From the NCBI GenBank assembly GCA_023525975.1, contig CM042040.1, positions 49,755,486-49,819,485 on the forward strand: DNA of 64,000 nt. Direction: 5' to 3'. The first letter of the stretch is position 1. Every line of letters starts with the position of its first letter. The translations under genes and the position numbers were made by a program. Of the stretch, positions 44,009-54,530 are shown in pieces. The DNA is from Smallanthus sonchifolius. Lineage: Eukaryota; Streptophyta; Magnoliopsida; Asterales; Asteraceae. The notes beneath the pieces are model-generated. The model made no database searches, was not told the origin of the DNA, and saw only the letters and a program-made list of their open reading frames with translations.

Positions 44009-44421
44009 TGTTAGAGCATGTTTTGTAACTGTCGCTGAAATTTTATGTTGTAAGTTAGTGAAGCTGTCAAGTTCGCCTAAGGAACTTAGAGCGAACTTGA
44101 TAGGCAAACTTGTTAAGTTCGCCTAAACTTGTTAGGGGCGAACTTAACAAGTTCGCCTGTGGCCTTTGTGGTTTCCCTATAAATAGAGGTTTACTTGTCA
44201 GTTTTAGGAGAGCCTAAGAGAATAGATCAGAATTGATCAGTTGTAGATCAGATACTAAGAGAACTTGTAAACTGATATTCTGAGTGGAAATTCAATGGGG
44301 ATTATTTACATCGTGTTATTTATTGAGTTACACGTTGCACGTTGATCATGGATTCCGCACGTTATCATCGTGTCATACCGCGAGTCTATATATCCGTCAC
44401 ACACCGAGTCAAGGACCTACA
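44009..44421 (+). repeat. Copia-like LTR, left
   Basis: A 413-bp LTR, TGTTAGAGCATG to AGGACCTACA. It contains AAGTTCGCC/GGCGAACTT inverted repeats (about 44068-44160) and a TATA box TATAAATAG at 44178-44186. Confidence 0.88.
44178..44186 (+). promoter_or_regulatory. LTR TATA box
   Basis: TATAAATAG just after the inverted-repeat cluster; identical in the right LTR at 50463. Confidence 0.65.
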
Positions 44422-44423
44422 AG

Positions 44424-44434
44424 TGGTATCCGAG
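44424..44434 (+). other. Primer-binding site, altered
   Basis: TGGTATCCGAG two bases after the LTR. It departs from the initiator-Met complement TGGTATCAGAGC at the eighth base. Confidence 0.75.
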
Positions 44435-45050
44435 TTTTTGCTCTTGATTAGCAGAAGATTCGTGGTGTTTTCGTGTACAATCAACATCAAATATCACTGA
44501 ATTTGAAAAGAATTTGAAGGATTTTTCCTCATTTTCGTTTCTTGACTAAAATGGAAGATTTTTGGATAATTTGGATTGCTTTTGGATTCGTTTGAAGAAA
44601 TTGATCTGATAGGATTGCTCCTAATCAGTTTCTACACAATCCTACGGTTCAGAATTGTCTAATTCCATCATATTGATCAGAAATCATGATTTTCAGCAGA
44701 GTTGGTTCGTATTGGTGTTCTTCCTGAAGTTTCAGCGTTTTAGGCGAACTTGCTGATTCAGTTACAGGCGAACTTAGGGAGGCGAACTTACCTCAGTGAA
44801 GTTCAGGCAAACTTAACAAGTTCGCTCAGACAGTTTCAGACGAACTTACTAAGTTTCCTCAGGTAGCCAAGTTCACTAGTGTTAAAAAAAAAGAGTTTTT
44901 TGGAGGAAAATTTTTTCTTGTTCAATTTTTTGAGGGAGCATTTATTTACTTCTTTTTAGTCATTTTTGAGAATATTGTAATTTTGTTCTTCCCTAAAAAG
45001 AGTTTTTTGGATTGAAATTTTTCTCGTGATCGTTTACACAAATTCTCGAG
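44435..45050 (+). other. Copia leader with GGCGAACTT repeats
   Basis: A non-coding leader. Between about 44740 and 44880 it carries at least six copies of GGCGAACTT or its complement, the same motif as in the LTR. Confidence 0.7.
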
Positions 45051-47035
45051 ATGACTAATTTTTCGAAGAGTAGAAGAGATTTGTTGGAGAAACAATTCAT
45101 GTGTTTCAAGTATTTGGAGGATGAAACTGTTGATGATATCGTTCCAGATACTACCATCTTTTGAGAGAGTTGGTAAAATGTGATTTTTCTTACACTAATA
45201 CTAAGGTGAATGAGAAGTTGTTGGATGCTCTTCCACCTAAGTTTGAGAAATACTCAGTGCTCATCAAGAAAAATGTGGATTTAACCGATATGTCTTTAGC
45301 AGAATTGATTGGTACATTTTATGCTTATGAAGAAGGTGATGTGACTAAATTTAGTGATAAGAGTGATTCTGAGAGTGACTGTTTTTCAGAATCAAGTGAT
45401 AGAGAAAGTTTTTACTCTTCTTCTTTAGAGATAAAAGTTGAGGTTCATACTGATGCTGGTTCTGATAATAGTTCTTCAGACAGTGACTTGAGTGTTTCTG
45501 GGACTGTTGCTGAAACTAAAGAATCTATCATTCAGAATGCTGAGCCAAAGTTTTCAACTAAAGAATTGCTTGATGATGGAGCTGTTGGGAAAGTGACTGA
45601 GAAAATTGCTGAGATGTTATCTGAAGCAAATGCATCCATGGCTGATTCGAAACAGATACATAAGGTTGTTTCTTGTTCTAAGTGCATTGATTCATATTTG
45701 AAAATTATAAGATTGTGTGATGAAAACACAAATCTAATCTGTGACATGAAGACAATATACACATCAAATCAAGTTTTAAAAGAAAATGAAAAGCTTTTAA
45801 ATGCAAGAATTGAATCACTGAAAGATGATATCAAGATTTTACATATAAAAGTAAATGAACAAGCTTTTCACATTGATGTGGCATATTCTGAATATGAGAA
45901 AAAGATAAATGAACTTGCCCAGTCACAGAGTGAGGTTACCAAATTGTTGAGAAAGCTCGAAGGTTATAAGAATTCCAGTTTTCTGTTGGAAAATTATAAT
46001 GAGAAAGCCTTAGGTGAGAAAGTTGTTGGTGGTGTTGGTTCATGTCCTTCATTTGATGACAAAGCTATTGAATGAGGTGTTGGATATTGTCCACCTTTCA
46101 ATGGTAATTACACTTCTCGTACTACTGAGGTTGTGACAGAAGACGATCTGGAACTAAAAACCATCCTCAAGGTAAATCCTGTTATAGGAGAGGACATGGT
46201 TTATGATGATTCAAGCGATGATGAAACATTTGATCCATATAAATTTGAAGGAACAATGAAAGACTGCAAGGTTGATGAACCAGTTGTGGTTAAGAAAGTC
46301 ACCAGGGATCGGTGCATCTTGACTGAAGCAGATGAAGATATTGAACAACCACAACCTAAACCAGTTCAAAAGTTTGTTAGCAGTGGTTTTGATTTTCAAG
46401 AAAATAATAAGATTGAGAAAACTTCAACTCTTGATTTTATTAAAAATAAGATTGATTCAGAAAAACACAAGGTTGTTCAAGTATCTAGCACTACTTCCCA
46501 GTGTACATCATCCAGTACAACAAGAGTTTCGAGAGAGAAGTATGTCAGAATTTACAAAGAAAGACGAACATGTTTTCATTGTGGCATTGTTGGTCATATC
46601 TTGCTAAATTGTCCAGATAAGAATGTGGGAAAGCGTCTAGAAGATCCCATGTTGGGAACACCTTTTCTTAAACCGCCAACAAAGCCAGTAGTGAAATTTG
46701 TTCCTGTGAAGAAACCTGGTGTTTCTAAACCTGATGTTAAGATTTCATATGTACTAGTGAAATCAAACTCACAAATTCAGCCACCAAAAGTTGTGAATCA
46801 AAGTGAAGCGTCTAGTTCTAGAGATTCAAGATGTATGGCTCCTAAAGTTCCTTACGAAAGGAAGTTTATTGAGAGGAGATGTTGTTTTTATTATGGTGTA
46901 GTGGGTCACGTTAGTGTGAATTGTCCTTCAAAGACCCAGGGTTTTGAGACACCAAATACTAGACCAGTTGTGACAAGTTCTGTTGGTACAAAATCTCTTA
47001 GTTCACAATCGAAGGTTAAGCTCTCTCGACCTTAG
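45051..47035 (+). pseudogene. Copia Gag, SIRE-like, decayed
   Basis: ATG at 45051 opens MTNFSKSRRDLLEKQFMCFK. A frameshift near 45150 leads into the frame of 45161, with LLDALPPKFEKYSVLIKKNV and LAELIGTFYAYE of the UBN2 Gag domain. Then come an acidic/Ser-rich stretch and a long coiled coil (about 45690-46000). A single TGA at 46073 interrupts the frame, which continues to 47035. The zinc-knuckle region has one intact motif C-X2-C-X4-H-X4-C (CFHCGIVGHILLNC, from 46569) and a second with Cys to Tyr (CFYYGVVGHVSVNC, near 46880). Gag would assemble particles and bind RNA. The large size and twin knuckles fit SIRE/Maximus-type copia elements. Confidence 0.85.
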
Positions 47036-47415
47036 AGACGGAGAAGAAACAGAAGATTGAGAAAATTGTTATAACAACAAGAGGTTTCACAATCGCATCA
47101 TGTTTCAAATGAACCAGAATGTTCAAACACTTCACTTTTTCAGATAAAGGAACTTAATGAACAGAAGAGCATTTGGAAAAGAAAAGTTTCTGTTTCTGAT
47201 TCAACAGAACAATCTCCAAAAATTGAGGGGAGATTCGACTGTGAATTACGTGAAGTCATTTATTTTGATACAGATGGACGACCCAGGATTACCATGGCTT
47301 GGGTTTCCATTTTCGACTAATGCTTCTTGTTTAATTTGCATGATTAACCAAGAGGGACTATTAATACAATTTGGTTTGTTAATAGTGGTTGTTCATAGCA
47401 CATGACAGGGAATGA
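47036..47415 (+). pseudogene. Copia protease scrap
   Basis: From 47372 the frame reads WFVNSGCS, stop, HMTGND. This is the copia protease signature W-x-x-D-S-G-C-S-x-H-M-T-G with the catalytic Asp changed to Asn and a stop two residues after the Cys. Immediately downstream the pol sequence is gone. The 330 bases before it are the gag-protease linker, out of frame. Confidence 0.75.
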
Positions 47416-49301
47416 CATCTGCAGGAGCAAAAGAGTTGTTTGATAACTGATAAGTCTATTTGATTCAACGACTTGATGCTCAAGGGGGAGATAATTTCCC
47501 ACACAATGTTGTTTTGGAAAGTGTTTGACCAAGTCCAAAAGACATCTTGAAACTTAGGATGATGATGGTGAGCATAAATTCGTTGATGCAACCATTCTGA
47601 AACTTAGGATGATGATGGTGAGCATAAAGTCATTGATGCAACCATTTGACTAGTTGAGGGGGAGTCTACAGGACAGGGGGAGTACAGAATTGTGTTGGTG
47701 ACAAAGGCAAAGGCATTCGATTACATCAGTTTGATTTTTAATTGATTGAATTGCTTAATCCCAAGTAACCAAGTAAAATGCTTTTCTTAACAATGTTTTT
47801 ATGGAAGTTTTACTTTCTGTCAAAAATATTTTGAAAAAGCCAAACAAATTGAAAAAGATAAAATCGGCATTACTTGAAGTTATAAGGAGAAATGATAGTA
47901 CATCAGTAGATGTACAGTCACACATTACCTTAGTTGGACTTTATGATTGCTTATCTAATATATCTGTGATAAATGTTTTGATCAGAACTTCTTAGACTGC
48001 ACAGTTTGGGAAATGATAGCTTCATAACTGCTTATGTTGAACAAAATTTGATGCTTGATGCTTATATTTTAATTTAGATACTAGTATGTAGTCTGAATTG
48101 TCAATAGGCTATGAGTATCTTTGGTCCATTAGTAGTGTGACAACATAATGAACTTTATGACAACTGTGATTTGAACCCATGGTATGTCGGGTGTGTGTGT
48201 AAAAGATCATTATCAGATAAAGAATATAAGATCTAAAGTACTTCATAAGACCAGTATCGATTATGTCGGTAAACACAATTTTTCAGTTCACTTCACTACC
48301 CATGCCCCGAAAAACATGCAATGTGAAGTTGAACTAAGATATGTTTCTGACAACATTTGTTGGAACATATACTAGCCCTTGGATCAATATCTTGATTCCA
48401 TTGAATATATCCAGATAATAGTTGGATCCCATTACCCTGTATTATTGAATCAATCGATTCCTTAATCAATCTTTTGGCTGAAGAGTTCTTCTGTTATAAT
48501 CAATCATGATATTTCATCCAAACCAAAACACTTGAATCATTCGATGCTGAATCATTCTGATTCTCTGCTTGATATTTTATTGTGTTTAACGGTATAATTT
48601 CATCCTAGAAATTGAAAATTATCTTGCAATGATCTTATATGTCTTGAAGATAATGCACATTTATTTTCTGTTAGCATATTTGTGGGGTACACATTGTATT
48701 ACAAAATAAATGGTACCTTAATTCACAAGATCATGGGACAAAGATACTGATGATTTCAAATGTTATAATATTGACAACTTAGTTTGACATGTTATGTGTT
48801 GCAAATTCACATGTAATTTATTATAAGCATGTTATGATCCGATCCCATCTTCTTTGAGGTTCTTCATGCATCATTACATGTTTTGGTTGAAGCTTAAAAT
48901 ATTTGATCTTATCGGATATAAAGAAAAAAAAGAAATGAAAGAATGAATCTGGATAGGATACCCATAGAATATTTAGGGTTGCTTATCCAAAATGTGTGAT
49001 TGATGCATTGTTTTTACTGATATGATCTTCTTACTCGTGATGTTTGACCAAAAAGATGTGGTTTTGTATTTTACATTTTAGTTTGTATAGAGAAAAACCA
49101 AAAAAGTTTTTGTGTTTCTTATGTTTGAAAAACCAAAAAGATTTTAGTTTTCCATCTTTCATGGAAATTTTACTTGTTGGTTACACTTGGTTGTTCTTCT
49201 TTTCCATAAATGTATATTTGCAGATAGAAGTTGACAAGGGGTCCTTCTCCCAAGTTTTCTTCTAGAAAGAAAGAGAGAGTGTGCAGATAGAAGTTGACAA
49301 G
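47416..49301 (+). other. Degenerate copia internal region
   Basis: No reading frame of note. A 50-bp tandem duplication (about 47549-47648, GAAACTTAGGATGATGATGG unit) is followed by GGGGGAG polypurine-like strings near 47657 and 47678. A 57-bp duplication with AGATAGAAGTTGACAAGGGG lies at about 49224-49304, just before the truncated MULE. The remainder is unrecognised. Confidence 0.6.
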
Positions 49302-50150
49302 GGGTCCACCACCTCCACCGCCCTTCTTTGACCGCCGCCACGTCTCCTCCGCCTTCGGCTGCGGCTCCAAATCCGGTGACCTCTGCGACTCCGACTAGCA
49401 ATACAGAATAGGTGCTGAAGCAAATCCTTTGCATCTCCCAGTGAGTGTAACGCCTTCCGTCTTCCAGCAGTGGCACGGTCATGTCCCCGCCCAACCTCTT
49501 TAATCTATGAAGACAACTTAGTAAGAGCAGCTGAAGAAGATTTCACCTTGCTTATCAAATTAGGGCAAATTCTAAACTGATTCTACACTCCTGGCATGCT
49601 TATTGTAATATGTAATGATTTAGCTAATTTTACCTTTGTGTATTCAAGTCCAGTATCAAATTGGGACATATTTAGGTCATCTAAAATAATAACGGTAATG
49701 GTGGAGGGTGACGGTGGTGGTTGCGATGGTGGGGGTGGCAGTGGCGTTGGTGGTGTGGGGATGGCAGTAGTGGGGGTGTGGTGGTGGTGGCCGAATTTTT
49801 AGGGTGGTGGTGGTGGTGGTGGTGGAGGTGGCCAGATTTTTAGGGTGGTGGTGGTGGTGGTGGTGGAGGTGGCTGGATTTTTAGGGTGGTGGTGGCCATG
49901 GAAGTGGTGGTGGGTGGTGACAAGGGAGTATTTGAATTTTAGGGTTTTAGGTAGAAGAAAGACATATGTGGTCACCAAGGGCATTTTTGTCTTTTCACAT
50001 AAAAACTAACTGAAAATTTTAACGGTGTTAGCCATTTCGTTTTAATTGAGACAAAAATGAAACCCCAGTGACTAAAAAAGAGAAATTTAAACTATTGGAC
50101 TAAAATAGGGAATTGGTGGAAACCACAGAGACTTAAAGAGGAGTTTACTC
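49302..50150. mobile_element. Truncated MULE copy without the Athila insertion
   Basis: It starts inside the CCACCTCCACCGCCC block and runs without interruption through TTGCTTATCAAATTAGGG (about 49549-49566), the site that holds the Athila LTRs in the other copy. It continues into the GGT minisatellite and the right terminal repeat, ending before TAATATAAA at 50151. The left terminal repeat is missing. Confidence 0.85.
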
Positions 50151-50159
50151 TAATATAAA

Positions 50160-50314
50160 ACAAAAGCGAAGACAAGAATGCTCACGTAAAAAAAGTAAGG
50201 AATGATCCTGTTGGAACTATTTCTGGTGACAACGAGCTTGAAGATTCTATGTCTTAGTCTTAGAGTCTTTGCTTGTAATGTGTTAGAATTGTAAGAAACA
50301 CTTAAGGGGGAGTC
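50160..50314 (+). other. 3' internal tail of right tandem unit with polypurine tract
   Basis: Near-identical to 43854-44008, including TTAAGGGGGAGTC at 50302-50314. Confidence 0.8.
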
Positions 50315-50700
50315 TGTTAGAGCATGTTTTCTAACTGTCGCTGAAATTCTATATTGTAAGTTAGTGAAGCTGTCAAGTTTGCCTAAGGAACTTAGAGCGA
50401 ACTTGATAGGAAAACTTCTTAAGTTCGCCTAACAAGTTCGCCTGTGGCCTTTGTGGTTTCCCTATAAATAGAGGTTTACTTGTCAGTTTTAGGAGAGCCT
50501 AAGAGAATAGATCAGAATTGATCTGTTGTAGATTAGAAACTGAGAGAACTTGTAAACTGATATTCTGAGTGGAAATACAAATAAGATTATTTACATCGTG
50601 ATTGAGTTACACGTTGCACGTTGATCATGGATTCCGCATGTTATCACCGTGTCATACCGCAAGTCTAGAGATTCGTCACACACCGAGTCAAGGAATTACA
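50315..50700 (+). repeat. Copia-like LTR, right
   Basis: A 386-bp partner of 44009-44421, ending GGAATTACA. It is shorter mainly through loss of part of the AAGTTCGCC inverted-repeat cluster, and a few bases near the 3' end. Confidence 0.85.
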
Positions 50701-51050
50701 GATCCCAAGATGATGAAGGAATGCTTGAAAAACACCGAGAGTTCCACTTCAAAGCATTGGTCCTCTTGATTACTTGATTAAACTCTTCGATTGTATAAGA
50801 ATGTGAGTGTGTGATACGGTTTTAGAGAGGGAGCAAAGAGAAAGCTGAGATTGAGTTAGAGGGTGTTCTTGTGTGTGTTCCACATGATCTTGTCATGTTA
50901 TATATACACTAAAACAATCTACCATCATGAAATTTGGATATGACAAGTTATGGTGCATAAAGACCTCTTAGTCATTTCAATTTGACAAAGCATGGGTTTA
51001 GGGATGGAGTTGGGGCTGACGTGAATGAGGGGAAAGGGTTAGGGGGCTGG
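50701..51050 (-). promoter_or_regulatory. Unassigned sequence, promoter-like on minus strand
   Basis: No coding frame. On the minus strand a TATA-like GTGTATATATAACATG (about 50894-50910) is followed by a pyrimidine-rich leader-like stretch. It could be part of an older LTR or a dead gene promoter. Weak. Confidence 0.25.
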
Positions 51051-51055
51051 GTAGG

Positions 51056-52665
51056 TATATAAACATATAGTAAATATATTTTCGGTATGATTTCTCAAGA
51101 TCAGATTTTAAATTTATAAAATGATAATTATGTTAACTTAAAACATACACAATAGGCAAGTGTACCTATCGCAACATAATATAGTTTAGGTAAGAACCAA
51201 GTATCGAACCAATGGATACGGTCGAGTTCCAATACTCAACTTTTGTTATTGTTTAGCCGGATTAATTAGTGAGTGGGTTTTGTGTGCTTGTGAAGCAGGA
51301 AAGTAAATGATGGTAAAGTAAATAGCATAAAAGTAAAAACATGCGTGATGTGTGTAACATAAATGTAAATAGCAGAATAGTAAATAGCAAGAAAGTAAAT
51401 AAGGCGAAAATGATCAGATTACGGAATATATTGCTTTGGGATTCGAATTAGTTTGGTACGTGATAATGTTAAGTTGACTAATTCAGTGGTATGACTACTA
51501 CAAACTTGTGACCCGGGTCACCGCTAGAGCCTCGTCCTCACAACATTTGATTTGCGATATTCTTTAAAAAGTGGTAGTGCCTCCCGTTAGGGATAACAAT
51601 TACCCTCAACCCATCGAATGGTGGTCTCCGGGTTGGTTTAAGACATCAGATTCAAAATGCTTTATATTAAAGTTAAATAGGTGTTTATATTTTGCTTATC
51701 GGGAGGCGGTGTAACAATGGGACCAAGTATAAAGACGTTTCCAACATGAGTTCACCAATTCTTGGTCGCATAATAATCTCGTATAAAGACATATGATCTT
51801 AGAAGTATAGACCAAGCCTTAGCTTATCAATTTCTGCTCGTATAAAGACGTACGAGTTTCAAAGGAAGTTTGATTAAAAAGGTTTTACGATCTTACTCTT
51901 TAAAATCAAGACACTCACAAATATAAAGATGGATTTAGACAATAATTAAAGCCCATAAAAAGATGGTTTTTGAGAACGAATTAGTTAAATACATAAACAT
52001 ACCACTTGATTAATAGGTTAAACATTAACAACCACCAAACATCATGTTCACCCTAGCAATACAAAGAAGTTTTAGCCACGAATGGACATAACGACTAGCG
52101 TAATGATGAGTTTCGTAGGCTCCCCTATTGTGGAACAAAGAGGAAGAGCCCCTCTACTCTCTACTCTCTACTCTAACTACGAGAATGCTATCTTCTTGAG
52201 TGTTCTTTAGGTCTGGATTGGTCAAGCCTACTATTTATAGGCCTTAAAATGTGCAATGCACGGCTGTGCAATGGGTTGCATGGTCGTGCAAAGGCCTAGG
52301 GAATCAAACAGGGTACAGAGGACACTGTACCTGTCCGTGTGGGAGAAGAAAGGCAATGCATGGCCGTGCAAAGGGATGCATGACCATGCATCTACCCTTT
52401 TTCTTCTAGGTTTGTCTTTTAGCTTCTTGTTGACTATTGTTGACCAACTTTGATTTCTTGGGGGTCAAAGCTCAGGAGTGAATCTTCTAGAAGCTTGAAT
52501 TCTTGGTGTTTTTGATAGATTTTAGCTTGATTTATATTTTCAACACCGAATAAGCTGCAATTACAAAATATAAGTGTTTTATGCGTAAATTACAAGGTTA
52601 TTATTCAATTAGTACCATAATGGGATTATTATATATGTAAAATATGTATAAATGATGGCACATCA
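51056..52665 (-). mobile_element. Solo LTR, Athila-like
   Basis: A 1610-bp segment flanked by GTAGG (51051-51055 and 52666-52670). It resembles the LTR at 22984 in order of parts: GGCAAGTGTACC near the left end, a long AT-rich body, a palindrome cluster (GCATGGCCGTGC, GCACGGCTGTGC at about 52256-52390) and GATGGCACATCA at the right end. The left end is TATA rather than TG, which may be a mutation or a sign the limit is a few bases off. Confidence 0.75.
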
Positions 52666-52670
52666 GTAGG

Positions 52671-52840
52671 GTGATGGTAAGGTTTGGTGGTGATGATGAG
52701 GATAGGCGATGGTAGATGGTTTAACGCGGTACGCTACCCGCAATTAATACCCGCTTAATACTAGTCTTAATAAATAAATTTCAAGGTTGTCATAATATAA
52801 ACAAAAATGTGTTGGGTTTATAATATATATATATATAATA
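52671..52840. other. Unassigned sequence
   Basis: A G/T-rich then AT-rich stretch between the solo LTR and the TIR element. No gene or repeat recognised. Confidence 0.5.
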
Positions 52841-53782
52841 TGGGGTGAAGTTCATAAGAAAACTAACATTTAGGGAGAGAACTAGAGAACTCTTCTTTAA
52901 AGGTAAAAAACAAATAATAAAAAAATCATAACTCAAAATATAAATCAAAAACTAAAAAAGTGGTCCGGAGACCTTGTTTCCCACGCCGTCCTCGTTCAAA
53001 AAAAAAAAGATCGAAAAAATAGTCGATTTAGCTTTAGGGTTTAGTTTAGCTTTTAAGTTAGGTTTTTGGAGGGGAGTGGGGGTGGGTGGGGGGTTTAGGT
53101 TTTTAGTGGGTGGGGTGGGGTTAGGTTTTTGGGTGGGGGTGGGGTGAGGGGTTTAGGTTTTTGGAGGGTGGGTTAGGTTTTTGGGGTGGTACTACACATA
53201 TGCAGTATTATGTTTAGGGTTAGGTTTTTCAGGGTAGGGGTGGGTGCGGTGGGTTTAGGTTTTTGGGTGGGGGTGGGTGGGGGTGTAGGTTTTTAGGTGG
53301 GGGTGGGTGGGGGGTTTAGGTTTTTTTTTTGGGGGGGGGGGGGTTAGGTTTTTGGTGGTGGGTGTGGTAGGTTTAGGTTTTTGGGGGTGGGTGTGGGGGG
53401 GTTTAGGTTTTTGGGTGGGGGTTCAGGTTTTTGGGTGGGGGTGGGGGGGGTTAGGTTTTTGGGTGGGGGTTTAGTTTTTTGGGGGTCTGTTAGGTTTTTG
53501 GGGGTGATACTACACATATGTAGTATTGAAAATAAGAAGAAAAAAAAGACGAGTTAATTCTTATTTTTTATAACGTTATTTATACTCAAATGAAAGATAA
53601 TGAAATTCTTGATTTTATGGTGCAATTTAAAAAAAAAATAAGTATGCAAAAGATAGAAATGTTTAAATGTTTATATATTTTAAGTTCCAATTTTACCCTT
53701 CCTCTTTAAAATTCCACCCTTTCTTTTCTTAGTGGTTCTCTAGTTCTCTCATTAAAATGAGTTCTCTCATGAACTCAACCCT
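52841..53782. mobile_element. Non-autonomous TIR element with G-rich core
   Basis: The ends pair as imperfect inverted repeats: GGGGTGAAGTTCATAAGA and GGGAGAGAACTAGAGAAC on the left, and on the right (reversed) AGGGTTGAGTTCATGAGA and ATGAGAGAACTAGAGAAC. It is flanked by TATATA runs, so the target duplication cannot be read. There is no transposase. The core (53030-53520) is a G-rich minisatellite, itself flanked by two copies of ACTACACATATG.AGTATT (53190 and 53508). Superfamily unknown. Confidence 0.7.
53030..53500 (+). repeat. G-rich minisatellite
   Basis: Repeats of about 25-35 bases of the form TTTAGGTTTTTGGGTGGGGG, with many G3-G12 runs. It is strongly G-quadruplex-prone and faintly telomere-like (TTTAGG), but not a TTTAGGG array. 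Confidence 0.88.
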
Positions 53783-53794
53783 ATATATATATAT

Positions 53795-54115
53795 AGGGAT
53801 GGATTCAAATGCTAAGCAACTTTTTATGTGATAACCGTGCTAACCACTATAAAACAATCACATAATTTATAAATTATTTTTTCATTTAATTTTTAAAATA
53901 GTATTTAATTATCTTGAATAAAAATTTTGAACGTAAATACAAAAATGATGAGTCTTACGTATACGTATCAAATAATGTTACATATTCGTGACACATAGTG
54001 TTTACCTATATGTAACATTAACATAATGATAATTGATACATATATGTAACACTATGCTTGAGAGTGGTTATCATGGTTATCACATAAATATTGGTTAGCA
54101 TTTGAACCTCACCCT
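53795..54115. mobile_element. MITE
   Basis: About 320 bp with 55-60 bp inverted ends: AGGGATGGATTCAAATGCTA with TTTATGTGATAACCGTG on the left, and (reversed) AGGGTGAGGTTCAAATGCTA with TTTATGTGATAACCATG on the right. It lies between TATATATA runs. No coding capacity. Confidence 0.8.
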
Positions 54116-54330
54116 ATATATATATATACGTTCATCGTTTAGACGCGTTAAATGCGTAAACTATGTATATAAAGTATAAAATACGCCTTAACGAACCCAA
54201 ATAATAATCAAATATATATTTACCAATATATTTATATTATTACACATATAATCACGTAAAATAATGAGGTAGAATGTTTTCTTAACATTTGATATTTGTC
54301 ACCAACGTCCCCACGTGTTGGGTTAAAGGG
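54116..54330. other. Unassigned AT-rich sequence
   Basis: Probably part of the LTR region of the next element; nothing specific is recognised. Confidence 0.4.
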
Positions 54331-54497
54331 TGTGACACGGTAATTTATTAAAATTACCAAATGCAAGATGTGACATGAGTGGACTTTGCTATGCATGAAA
54401 TGACATAATAAAACCAAATTAAATATATCATGCAAATGGTTCATGTAAATGTGACTAGTATTTGTACGGATGACCTGGAATTTTGTCGGTTGTAACA
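54331..54497 (-). repeat. 3' LTR terminus of decayed chromovirus
   Basis: On the minus strand the polypurine tract AACGGGGGAGAA leads into TGTTACAACC at 54497. Going left, TGTGACACGG at 54331 with hairpin GGTAATTT/AAATTACC could be the other end, giving only 167 bp. That is far too short for this lineage, so either there is an internal deletion or the true end lies further left. Confidence 0.5.
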
Positions 54498-54510
54498 TTC
54501 TCCCCCGTTA
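54498..54510 (-). other. Polypurine tract
   Basis: The minus strand reads TAACGGGGGAGAA before TGTTACAACC. The upstream AAATCTCGGGAAGAAATTC corresponds to the FS-GGGACGAAATTC box of the other chromovirus copies. Confidence 0.75.
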
Positions 54511-54530
54511 ATAGAATTTCTTCCCGAGAT

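Larger units (their letters stand above)
43854..50700 (+). mobile_element. Copia-like element in tandem (shared-LTR) arrangement
   Basis: Two LTRs (44009-44421 and 50315-50700) are each preceded by a polypurine tract TTAAGGGGGAGTC and the same 3' internal tail with MULE right end. Only the first is followed by a primer-like site and gag. A polypurine tract before the left LTR means that LTR is both the 3' end of one unit and the 5' end of the next. Coding: decayed gag and a protease scrap; integrase and RT are lost. Confidence 0.85.

Noticed and set aside
43844..44107. Minus-strand 87-residue frame across the MULE end and copia LTR
   Set aside because: It crosses an element boundary (the MULE target duplication and LTR start), so it cannot be a conserved gene.
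53030..53500. Interstitial telomere array
   Set aside because: The units are TTTAGG plus TTTTTGGG with long G runs, not regular TTTAGGG repeats, and they lie within a TIR element.
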